DNA from: Paraspadella gotoi
Lineage: Eukaryota; Chaetognatha
NCBI GenBank assembly: GCA_051294375.1
Contig: JBJCIZ010000028.1
Location: forward strand, 329,108-393,107
Direction: 5' to 3'
Length of the DNA stretch: 64,000 nt
Each line of letters begins with the position of its first letter. Positions within the stretch are counted from its first letter, which is position 1. The position numbers were made by a program, and so were the translations under genes. Shown here piece by piece: positions 47,291 to 56,240 of this stretch. The notes below the pieces were generated by a model. That model worked only from the letters and a program-made list of their open reading frames with translations. It did no database searches and was not told where the DNA came from.

Positions 47291-50200
47291 NNNNNNNNNN
47301 NNNNNNNNNNNNNNNAAACGAGACGAGATGCTCCACCACTTCGAATTCGCCTCATCTGTCTCTCGCTCTCCAATATTCTCCGCCATCATCACCATTTCTC
47401 TCTTCTCCTCTCTCTCCTCTATCTCCGCTCCGTCTCTCTCAGTCTCAACCAATTGAAGTCGGCCTGCATCTGTCTCTCCCCCATACTCCAATGATCACCA
47501 TTTTCTCTCTCTCTCTCTCTCCTCCCCTCCTTCTCGCCTCTCTCTCAGTCTCACAACCATGTCGAATTCGGCTCATCTGTCCTCATCCCTCCATACATTC
47601 TCCTAGTCTCTCGCTACTCACATTCTTCTCTAATCTCATCCTCTCTCTCTCTCTATCAGTACCCTCCTTGGCAACCACTTCGAATTCGAGCACTCATCTG
47701 TCCTCTCCTCCAAATATGTCTCGTCTCGGACTCACATATCTCTCTTGCATCTCACTCCTCTCTCCTATCCTTCACGTCCCTCTCTCTCAGCTCCAACGCA
47801 CTTCGAATCTCGCCTCATCTGTCTCTCCCTACCAATATTCCCTCCAAGGCTCACCCTTTTCGTCTCGATGCTCTCATCCCTCTCTCTTCATCCTCTCCTA
47901 TCTCCCCCGTCATCATCATCAGTTCCAACCACTATCGAAATTCGGCCATCATCTGTTCTCCATCCAATATTCCCTCATCGCACTCTCTCATACCATCTTG
48001 TCTCCGTCCTCTCCTCTCCTCTCTCTCCCTCTCATCAGTCCTCCCCCATCAACCACTTCAGACATCGGCCTCATCTGTCTCTCCATCCAATATTTCCATA
48101 CATCTCTCTATCTCCCCTTGCTCTATCTCCCTCCTCTCATGTAGATCAACCACTAAAGAGGTCACGATCTGCGCCTCTGTAAGTCTGTACGACGTTCACT
48201 ATGCTCGAATATTCTCCTCTCATCTCTCACGACCTACCCATCCACTCCTCCATCCATCTCATCTACGCCTCCACCAATTCGAATTCGGCCTCATGCTGTC
48301 TCTACCACATACCAAATATTCTTCTCTCTCTGCTCTCTCCTCTCTATCTCCCTCACTCTCATCTCAGTTCACAAACCACAACTATCGAATTAACGGCCAT
48401 CATCATAACTGGTCTCTCTCCTCCAATATTCTCCTCATCTCCTAGCTCGCGCTCGCCAGTCCCTCCTACCCTCCCTCTCTCTCAGCTCCAACCAACTTCG
48501 AATTTCGGCCTCATCTGCTCTACCACCTGACCAATATTCTCGTACCGTCTCTCTCCTCCTCTCCCTCTCTAATCTCCCATCGCACTCATCTCTTCAGTTA
48601 CAAAATGTCGAATTCCGGCGCGTCTGCATCATGTCATCTCCCTCCAAATAATTATTCTCATACATCATCTCCCCCCTCCCTCCCTCCCATCGCTCTCTAC
48701 TCAGCTCCAACCACATTCGAATTCAGGCTATCTGAATTCTATCCCTCATATTCTCTCATATCTCTTCTCCCTCTCTATCTCCCTCCCTCTCTCCTCAGTT
48801 CCAACAACTTCGAATCTTGGCCTCATCTGTCTTCCTCCAAATCATTCCCATCTCTACATTCTCCCATCCCATAATCACATCCCTCCCCGCTATCTCAATC
48901 ATCAAGACATGCAACCCACTTCGAATTCGGACCGCATCTGTCTCTCCCCATCCAATATTCTCCTCTCTCTTCTGACCTCTCCTCCATATCTCTCACCTCC
49001 CTCTCTGCTAGTATCCAATTCCACTTCGAATTTCAGGACTCACTTTGGTCTCTTCCTTTCCAATATTCAGCCTTCCTCTTCTTCTTTCCTCCTACTCTCT
49101 ATCCTCCTCCTCCATCTTTCATGGCTCCAACACTTCGAATTCGCCTCATCTGTCCCTCCCTCCAATATTTCTTCTCTCTCTCTCTCCCTCTCTATCCTCC
49201 CTCCCTCTCTCTCATGTTCAACCACTTTGAATGCCGCCTCAATCTGTCTCTCCCTCCAATATTTCTCTCTTCTCTCTCCCTCTCTTCTCTCCCTCCTCTC
49301 TCTCACTCCAACCACTTCGAATTCGCCTCATCTGTCTCTCCCTCCAATATTCTCTCTCTCTCTCTCCTCCCTCTCATCATCTCCCTCTCTCATGCTCAGT
49401 TCCAACCACTTCGAATTCGCCTCATCTGCTCATCCCTCCAATATTCCTCTCTCTTCTCCTCCCTCCTCTCTCCCTCCCTCTCTCTCAGCTCCAACCACTT
49501 CGAATTCGGCCTCATCTGTCCTCTCCCCTCAATTCTCTCCTCTCTCTCTCCCTCTCATCTCCCTCCTCTCTCTCAGCTCCAAACCACTTCGAATTCGGCC
49601 TCATCTGTCTTCCCTCCAATATTCTCCCGTCCATCGCGACTCACCGATTTGCGTCCTCGAAGCGTCTAACTTACCTTCCGACCCGACGGCTAAAAGAGGA
49701 GAAAAGAAGGAGGAGGAGGAATGGGAATAAGGAAGGGGAAGGAGGAAGAGGATTGTGGGAGGAGGTGATCAAGACGGATCCTATGGTTAAGGTGAGAGGT
49801 GGAGAGGGGGGAGAAGAGGGAGAGAGAGAGGAGAGGGAGAAAAGAGAAGAGAAAGGGAGGAGAGGGAGAGGGTAGAGGAAGGGAGGGAGAGAGAGGGAAG
49901 AGAGGGAGGGGAGGAGGAGAGAGAGGAGAAGAAGGAGAGGGGTGAAGATAGAAAAGAGAGGGGGGACGAAGAGGAAAGAGGAGGAGGGAGAGGAAGAGAG
50001 GGGAGAGGGGAGAGGGAGAGGAAAGAGAAGAGAGAAAGAAGGAGAGGAAGGAGGGGAGAGGAGAGGGAAGGGAGGGAGGGAGAGGAGAGAGAGGAAGGGA
50101 GGGAGATAGGGTGGGAGAGAGGGAGAGGAGGGAGAGAGAAAAGGAAGGAAAGGAGAGGGAGAGGAGAATGGAGAGAGAGAGAGAGCAGAGGGAGAGGAAG

Positions 50201-51264
50201 GAGGCGAGAGGGAGAGGAGAGGGAGGGAGGGAGGGGAGAGAAAAGGAAGGAAAAGAAGGGGAGAGGAATGGAAAGAGCGAGAGAGAGTTGAGGAGGGAGA
50301 ACGAGGGGAAAATACAGATCAATTGAAGAAGGAAGCAGAATAAAATTTGGAGTAAAGGACGGGATGAAAAGAGACAGAGTGAAAGGTGGGAGGGGAGAGA
50401 GAGAGAGAGAGAGAGAGAGATATGAAAGAAAAATCTTTCTGATGGTTAGTAACCATCTTGTATTTGAATTTCAAGTTTGGATTCTTCAAACATTTAGATA
50501 ATAATTAAGCAATAATTAAGTTTATAACTAATTTTATCCAAAAAATAAATTTCTCAGGCGGCTCTGGTCTGACTTTGGACGAACGAAAAGTTGGAAAAGA
50601 GAAAACGGGAACGAAAAGAAAAACAACGAATCCTTATTATAACGAAATGCTGCATTTTACGGTATGCAGATACTGGGTAAAGCGGCATTAACATTTAAGT
50701 AGGTTGTTTTGTTTTATATTAATACCAAAAACAGTATTAACAAAATCAGAATCAGTAACGGGTTTTCGTTGTAAAGTAGATCAATTTTATCCTGGATTCT
50801 AAACTTTTGGATTTAAACCATTTATGAGTAATCTGAGAGAAACTCAGTTTACGGATTTATTCTCAATCATTAATTTTAGAAAAATATTCCACCAACCACA
50901 AAATGTTTTCAATAACTTATTACTACAATATGAAAATGAGATTAGACGAACTTTCGCTGCAGGCATTTCCTTTCTCTTTTCCTTTTTCTTTTTCCTTACC
51001 CTCTTTAGCGCAATTAAACTTACCGTTCCCACCCAAAAAAAAACAAACCTTCAGGTGGGGCCCGACCAAATTCGCAAAGTCGATCTCACCCTCACGGTGG
51101 TTCACGCTCCGCTGGTCGGACTCCCGCGCGCCATCGGTCGCGTTCACTTTGGTCCGCGCGCGGCGGGTCGATCGGGGCAACACTGGATGGACAGTTTGGA
51201 GAGACAGGGGAGGCCCGTGGCGCAATGGCACGTGCTGGCCAATCCAAAGCAGAAGAGGAAGTGA
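41083..51264 (+). CDS. Synaptotagmin-like protein, eight exons, predicted calcium-insensitive C2 domains
   Basis: Membrane-trafficking protein of vesicles. Exons: 41083-41268, 42184-42456, 43004-43181, 43695-43828, 46772-46959, about 49650-49798, 50558-50661 and 51055-51264, all with GT donors and, except exon 6, clear AG acceptors and compatible phases. Exon 1 encodes a short lumenal end with NAT and NGT glycosylation sites. Exon 2 holds the transmembrane span, a cytosolic Cys cluster (CCCCYCCCKKCCC, likely palmitoylated) and a Lys-rich linker. Exons 3-5 make C2A (LQFSMKTQGG, VIQASDLN, AWHFNRVVVDAPPIGE). Exons 6-8 make C2B (VLEASNLPSDPTAKRG, TDPMVKV, KTTNPYYNEMLHF, VVHAPLVGLPRAIGRV) and end with the family-typical RPVAQWHVL. 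Exon 6 has no clear acceptor and its frame shifts near 49725; it borders a degenerate satellite, so an assembly error is likely. Most calcium-coordinating Asp residues are replaced. Confidence 0.88.
41270..42175 (+). repeat. (TCAA)n / (AATGAATG) arrays in synaptotagmin intron 1
   Basis: Most of the intron is TCAATCAA with CGATCAAT and AATGAATGAA variants, running to within 15 bp of the exon 2 acceptor, which has a CCCCCCCACCACAG tract. Confidence 0.9.
42600..42795. repeat. (GA)n then (CT)n tracts in synaptotagmin intron 2
   Basis: GA-rich DNA at 42598-42632 and CT-rich DNA at 42735-42792 face each other, about 100 bp apart. They could form a long inverted-repeat stem. Confidence 0.85.
43370..43480. 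repeat. GACGGACAGACC-type repeat remnant in intron 3
   Basis: GGGCAGACAGACAGCAGAAAG, GAGAGACGGACATACC and ACCGACCGACCAAAAAGTG lead to a CTCGCGGCGCAAG end. The layout resembles the remnant at 5993-6062 in reverse. Confidence 0.5.
43967..44942. mobile_element. 976-bp foldback MITE with inverted ends of about 200 bp
   Basis: The left arm 43967-44170 and the right arm 44740-44942 are inverted copies with small indels. The outer end is ATGGTGACAATTTTACAAGC. The arms share AAATATGCTGTCATTT, CAGTTAAGATATGCC and GTTTCATTTTCCAACTCACT-like sequence. No transposase is encoded. It lies wholly within synaptotagmin intron 4. One-armed relatives occur at about 20045-20260, 30100-30290 and 17536-17900. Confidence 0.8.
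45864..45908. other. Perfect 17-bp inverted repeat (hairpin) in intron 4
   Basis: AATCGACAGATTTTGCG at 45864-45880 is the exact complement of CGCAAAATCTGTCGATT at 45892-45908, with an 11-base loop. No run of T follows that would suggest a terminator, and no gene is attached. Confidence 0.7.
46715..46764. repeat. (CT)n directly upstream of exon 5 acceptor
   Basis: About 25 CT units end seven bases before the CAACAAG acceptor of synaptotagmin exon 5, so the microsatellite itself serves as the polypyrimidine tract. Confidence 0.85.
47335..49640 (+). repeat. Pyrimidine-rich satellite, about 21 units of 88-135 bp, in synaptotagmin intron 5
   Basis: Each unit reads approximately AACCACTTCGAATTCGGCC, CATCTGTCTCTCCCTCCAAT, ATTCTCTCTCTC, CCCTCTCATCTCCCTC and CTCTCAGCTCC. 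The marker CACTTCGAATT or a close variant occurs at about 47337, 47562, 47675, 47797, 47930, 48052, 48270, 48381, 48490, 48607, 48711, 48803, 48910, 49019, 49129, 49217, 49311, 49405, 49494 and 49576. Units nearest the C2B exon are most alike. All long frames across it are Ser/Leu/Pro-rich artefacts. Confidence 0.88.
49800..50425 (+). repeat. Purine-only tract of about 600 bp in synaptotagmin intron 6
   Basis: GGAGAGG, GGGAGGGAG and GAGAGAGAG variants with few pyrimidines start at the exon 6 donor and run to a (GA)n at 50397-50422. The tract is a candidate for triplex (H-DNA) formation. Frames on it are Glu/Arg/Gly- or Ser/Leu/Pro-rich artefacts. Confidence 0.85.
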
Positions 51265-51272
51265 AAGAGAGA

Positions 51273-51316
<44 letters not shown>

Positions 51317-52290
51317 GAGAGATATTCCCAAAATATTTTCCCCGTTCTCTAGTACAATCTCACACAAAATCGTTGCAATATTTATGTTGGGATCTATCGA
51401 TTTCTCTTGCAATCACAGATTTTATTGCTGTGAGTCTTTGTCAAAACGATCAATGAATACATTTTAGAATCGTATTTCTCAATGAATTCTTGCGCGCTCG
51501 ATTATATTAATTAGCAAATTATGTTTTAAAGTCATATCTCATGCAAGGGTGTAACCCTTTTGATAAAAAGTAATTCTTTTACTCGTACTACTTATTGTAG
51601 TACTATCTATTAGCATTAAAATTGTTTTCGAAAAGTAGGATGGTACCATTTTTTGAAATATTTTTTTGGGGGTTTAGATCGAGACCAGAAAAATTTGTTT
51701 TTATTTAGACCACCTAGATAGAAAAGATAAGACTCATTTCATTCATTTTTTATCAATTTTATTTGTTAACGTTTTAAGCTTAAGGAAATTAATTCTTCTT
51801 TTGAAGAGTTATATTTTTTAAACGTTGTATTTCCTTTTCAAAAACAAAAACAAAAATGAGTGTTGGACTTTTATAAATTTGAGAAATTTGTACTTTTTTC
51901 GCTGATTTTTCGTCAGATTTAATCTTTGGAAATCTGATTATAAAACCTAAAAGTTTATTATTTAAGATTTTCTTTTCGCTTAAAAAAATTAAAATCGTTA
52001 CATTTTTTAAATTTGGTTTTTAAATAACATATACCATTTTAAAAACAAAACCATCCGAACAAAATTTAAATACACTAATTATTAACAACAAAAAATAACG
52101 AATTGATATTTTAAAACGTTGAACGTAATTTGACATTTTATATTTTTTTCGAAACACTGTGCAGTCGAACTATCGCCGATTGAGTAAGTCGAGTTTACTT
52201 AGAGACAAACTTGAAAAATAAACAATAAGGAAAGAAAAGAGAGAGAAACAAAGGGGTAATTGTTAATGTCGGCGACTTAAAAGGCGATGA
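51265..52290. other. Intergenic: (GA)n then AT-rich DNA
   Basis: GA-rich DNA begins immediately after the synaptotagmin stop (51268-51322). The rest is AT-rich with no gene seen. Confidence 0.6.
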
Positions 52291-52294
52291 TAGG

Positions 52295-52389
52295 TATTTA
52301 AGGGGAGAAAGAAATTTAGAGAATCAAAACTTAACACAAGTCATCAGATTTTTTGGACTCGAGAAATCCTCAATCAAAACTTCTTCAAG
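52295..52389 (+). promoter_or_regulatory. Probable TATA box and non-coding first exon of the Cys-rich peptide gene
   Basis: TATTTAA at 52295-52301 would place transcription start near 52325. An untranslated exon would then end at the donor CTTCAAG/GTAAAAC (52389/52390). The next acceptor, TTCAATTTTAG, ends at 52690, one base before the ATG. Inferred from spacing and splice signals only. Confidence 0.45.
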
Positions 52390-52690
52390 GTAAAACTTTT
52401 TTTTTGATATTTATTATTCAAAATATAAATGTCTAGCAGTAGCTTTAAAGGGTAAACTGTTTACATTCATTTTGTTTTTAAATTGTTAAAAATTTAAGAA
52501 AGTTGGACTGTCCAAAACATTGTAAATTCTGTACTAATTTCAAATAATATTTTACGGGTTCTGTCGCTATTTATATCTGATTTTTCAATTTTTTTTATTT
52601 TAAATTATTAATTCAGTTTTAAATCCATTATATATTTTTATATTTATTTATTTATTTGCTTTATAAGTATTTATTGTTTTTCAATTTTAG

Positions 52691-52777
52691 ATGAAGGCTG
52701 CAATTATCTGCGCTTTGCTGGTCGTGGCCATCATTGCGTCTTCCGACGCCGCCTTTGAAAGTGAGAGAGAGAGAGAG

Positions 52778-52814
<37 letters not shown>

Positions 52815-52915
52815 TTTGGCCTCACCGTTGGGCTTTCTTACTCGGTGCGGTGATTTGCTGCCCAACTCTCTTTAGCCTCCCGTCGTTAGTATCCATAGTT
52901 GGGGGCTTCACCCGT

Positions 52916-52950
<35 letters not shown>

Positions 52951-53120
52951 AAGAGAGAGAGCGAATTGGCGTCGCCGTTGGCTTTCTTACTCGGTGCGGT
53001 GATTGCTGACCCAACTCTCTTTAGCCCTCCGTTCGTTAGTATCCATAGTTGGGGCTTCACCCGTGAAGAGAGAGAGAGAAAGAGAGAGAGAGAGAGGAGA
53101 GAGGAGAGAAGAGAGAAGAG

Positions 53121-53164
<44 letters not shown>

Positions 53165-53827
53165 AATCGATTTATTATTCCCTATCCCTATTTTCTCGAT
53201 CCAAGATTCGGACGACAACCGAGCGTGCCAATGTGGAATGATGTATTGCAACCACATGTGTCCCAGAGGAATGGAAGATTTTAAAGGTGATGGAATGTTA
53301 ATGGACGGTGATAGAGTCAGAGTGAGTGTGAGTCACTGATTAAAACCGAAGTCAATACCATAGAATGTTGCGCCACTTTGATAAAATGCTGAGATAATGT
53401 TATAGAATCCTAAGTCACGTAATAGAATGTTGGGGCACTGTAAAAGTATGTCAAGTCTCTGTAATAGAATGTTAAGTCTTTGTGATAGAATGTTGAGGCA
53501 TTTCGAAAGAATTTTAAGTCTCTCTGATATAATTTTGGATCTCTGTGACACAATGTTGATTACCTGTGATAGAATTCTGAGACACTAAAATAGAATATGT
53601 GAGAATGTGAATAGTATTGGATTTGTGATTCTACTTATGACAATCTCCAGCTAATTCTGACCCTTAACTTTGCAGAGAGTCCCCACTTGGCCAAGAGAAT
53701 CGCCAACGAGTTGGATCTCATTGCACGCGGAGCCAATACCTGCACCGGTTGCCAATGCCAATGTTGCGGCCTCATCGACTGTCTGGACATCACGAATCAT
53801 TGGGACGGAAAATATAAATGTTGCTGA
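52691..53827 (+). CDS. Secreted cysteine-rich peptide precursor (100 residues, three coding exons)
   Basis: Coding exons are 52691-52760, 53206-53286 and 53676-53827 (phases 1, 1, stop TGA), with good GT/AG sites. Exon 1 opens with a classical signal peptide (MKAAIICALLVVAIIASSDA), with cleavage expected after Ala20. Exon 2 carries four cysteines in CxC-x4-C-x3-C. Exon 3 carries eight, as C-x2-CxCxCC-x4-C-x12-CC, ending on the last two Cys before the stop. The 12 cysteines in about 80 mature residues could form six disulfides, which implies a stable extracellular peptide. I do not recognise the framework. An antimicrobial, cuticle or egg-coat, metal-binding or toxin-like role are all possible. 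Met-rich exon 2 (GMMYCNHMCPRGM) is unusual. Intron 1 is filled by GA repeats and a duplicated segment of about 145 bp. Confidence 0.7.
52760..53162. repeat. GA microsatellites and a duplicated segment of about 145 bp inside intron 1
   Basis: GGGCTTTCTTACTCGGTGCGG to CTTCACCCGTGAAGAGAGAG occurs at 52828-52925 and again at 52979-53070, separated by GA runs. Open frames through it are repeat artefacts, although the first 23 codons overlap the real exon. Confidence 0.8.
53330..53600. repeat. Diverged minisatellite (TGATAGAATGTTGAG...) in intron 2
   Basis: About ten units of roughly 25 bp contain GTAATAGAATGTTAAGTCTCT variants. Confidence 0.7.
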
Positions 53828-54142
53828 ATCAATTTTGGGTTTAAAAAAATGAGGGGAAACTCCTTCTTTTGGGTACAAAAGGATCCGATTTAAATGAATG
53901 GGTAGAAAACTTGTGATTTTTAAATTTAGATTTTTAATTATTGGCACGTTTTTAAATATATAATATTTTGATCCTTTTTTTAATTAAACAATGTTTTTTT
54001 TTAAATCGTGACCTAGCTGCAGATTTGAGAGAGAGAGAGAGAGATATGAAAAGAGGAGAGTCAGTTATTAATTTAATAGAAATTAGTGTTTTTGATTGTA
54101 AAATAGTCGCGACTGGGTTAGTCTATACATTTTTTTTTGAGA

Positions 54143-54202
<60 letters not shown>

Positions 54203-54393
54203 CCTATGTAATTTGTCATAATAACTGACTCTCCTCTTATATCTCTCCCTCTCTCTCTCTCGTCACACTCACGTTGAAGCTAAAAAAAAATGAGGAAAAG
54301 TTAACCAAATCTTAAGTCAGTTTCAAAGTTGAAAAACCAGTTGAACAAGACAAAATCGAGAGAGCACCGGAATCTTTACCCCTCTCTCTCTGT

Positions 54394-54464
<71 letters not shown>

Positions 54465-54673
54465 GCAGAGTTTTATAATTTTTTAAAATTTTTTTGACTT
54501 TACTATCATGAAACATTATTTCTTCCGGTGCTAAAGGAGCATAAAATTTTATAACGGCTCAACGTTGTTCAATTTACTAATTTACATAAATTGCGGTCAG
54601 ACAAACCCTTACAACAATTAAAATAAAATTAATATCGAACATTAAAGTTAGATTTGATATTTGTAGTAGAAAA
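53828..54673. repeat. Intergenic with (GA)n and (CT)n arrays
   Basis: GA tract at 54143-54200 and CT tracts at 54245-54262 and 54382-54466. No gene is seen. AT-rich sequence precedes the SLC37 start. Confidence 0.75.
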
Positions 54674-55134
54674 ATGACGACGATGACGATGACTCTGACG
54701 AAAGCCTTCGTCTTCTTCATGACTTTTCTCTGCTACGCTGCGTATCACACTGCGCGACTTCCTTTCAGCATCGTAACGCCGGTGCTGACCCGCCACTGCA
54801 GCAACGACAGCGGGAGCAGCATTTTCAGCGGCAGCGTCGGCGGCGGAAACGAGAGCGTTGGTAAGTTGGTGGAAACGAGAAAGTTTAAATTATATTAAAT
54901 TAAGTTAATTATAAGTCATTGTCGATTGTCAAAGCGCTGATAAAGGCTTGTAAATATTAAAAAAGACGAAACATGTCTTGAAATTATTTATCGTTGTTGT
55001 AAATAAATTATTATTTACCTTACCTCTCGTTATAAGTCGTTTGAAGGAAAGGGGAGAAAACAGAGAGAGAGAGAGAGGGGGGTAGAAAATGGGGAGGAGG
55101 GGGAGAGAGAGAGAGAGAGGAGAGAAGAGAGAGA

Positions 55135-55184
<50 letters not shown>

Positions 55185-55278
55185 AGATTAAATAAAGAAA
55201 AAAAAAAAAAAGAAAACAGAGAGAGAGTGAGACAGAAGGAAAAACACACAAATTATCACCCTATCCCCTCGCTCCCAT

Positions 55279-55336
<58 letters not shown>

Positions 55337-55440
55337 CCCGTGCGGTTGGCCTCCTTTCGACGGTTCGCACGGACTACTTTTCATCGGTGCGGTCGACTAC
55401 GGATTCCTGACCGCGTACGCACTGGGGATGTACGTATCGG
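54674..55440 (+). CDS. SLC37-type sugar-phosphate/phosphate exchanger, first two exons only
   Basis: Major-facilitator antiporter of the ER, exchanging glucose-6-phosphate or glycerol-3-phosphate for phosphate. Exon 1 (ATG 54674 to 54860) contains FMTFLCYAAYHTARLPFSIV, the first transmembrane helix and the Y..YH..R.P motif of SLC37A1/A2. A Ser/Gly-rich loop follows. Exon 2 (55336-55440) contains CGWPPFDGSH and FIGAVDYGFLTAYALGMYVSG, matching the family's GW.PF...LLG.VD..FL..YA.GMF.SG segment. Splice phases agree (both phase 1). Exon 2's acceptor is served by a (CT)n run. Only about 97 of the usual 500 or so residues are found. No later exon is recognisable before the window's end, so the gene is truncated, mis-joined or has very long introns. 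Confidence 0.8.
55060..55335. repeat. (GA)n and (CT)n arrays in SLC37 intron 1
   Basis: GA-rich DNA at 55060-55230 and CT-rich DNA at 55278-55333 face each other, 50 bp apart. The second supplies the polypyrimidine tract for exon 2. Confidence 0.85.
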
Positions 55441-56240
55441 GTAAGGGATTTCGAAGATGGAACCAGATTTTAGGTTTTTAGTTGTTTTCTATTTATTGAA
55501 TTGAAACACGAAAAACGAATCAAAAAGGTAACAGATCAATCGGGAAGAGAAAACGTATTACGTCACCGGTTGAGTCGATACGATCGTCGAGGCATCAGAC
55601 AAAAGGCACTACCTCATGGTCCCCCCCAAAATTCGACATATAGTATTTTTTTGTAATATATAATCAAAATAGTATGTGGCGATATTTGATAAAGACAATT
55701 CACTTNNNNNNNNNNNNNNNNNNNNNNNNNNNNNNNNNNNNNNNNNNNNNNNNNNNNNNNNNNNNNNNNNNNNNNNNNNNNNNNNNNNNNNNNNNNNNNN
55801 NNNNNTCAAGAGCAAAACCCGTTTCAGCCCCGAGAATGCTGCAAACGCCTGCCACTCCACAAATGCTGGAACCAATCGACGATGTGGAAGAATTTGAGCA
55901 CACCAGTCACCACTGACGTCAACCAAGTCGACGACACGCTTGGGGGATGTTTGGAAAGTCAAATAGTTCAGCCAAAACCACAACGATAACACAAAGACGA
56001 CAAATACAACGACGAAGACGACGACGAAGTCTTTCTCTTTGCGACCCGTAAGGTCAGCAGGAATGACCATTCGACCATTGGACCTGAAAATTAATTGTTA
56101 TGGCTGACCTTTTTTCAGCCAATGTAAATACGTAGTTGTTTTTGTATATTTTCCGTTATTGCTTTTACTCTGTTTTTCTTTAATATACGTTTTATTATAC
56201 ACAAAAAACACGCTTCAAGTTTTTCCAAATATTCTTATTA
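55441..56240. other. Unrecognised DNA around a 100-N gap
   Basis: A 100-base N run lies at 55706-55805. Right of it a short open frame (55806-55916; TPQMLEPIDDVEEFEHTSHH then stop) reads like the end of some protein, possibly a retroelement polyprotein, but no domain is visible. A CGACGAAGACGACGACGAAG run lies near 56010-56030. Confidence 0.4.

Noticed and set aside
47119-49875. Ser/Leu/Pro-rich open frames of 100-341 codons in the CT-rich satellite
   Set aside because: The pyrimidine-only repeat is stop-poor. The frames do not share conserved boundaries with the units and overlap the synaptotagmin intron. Only the last few codons touch the C2B exon.
49690-50322. 210-codon Ser/Leu/Pro frame on the minus strand
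   Set aside because: It is the complement of a purine tract and overlaps a real exon on the other strand.
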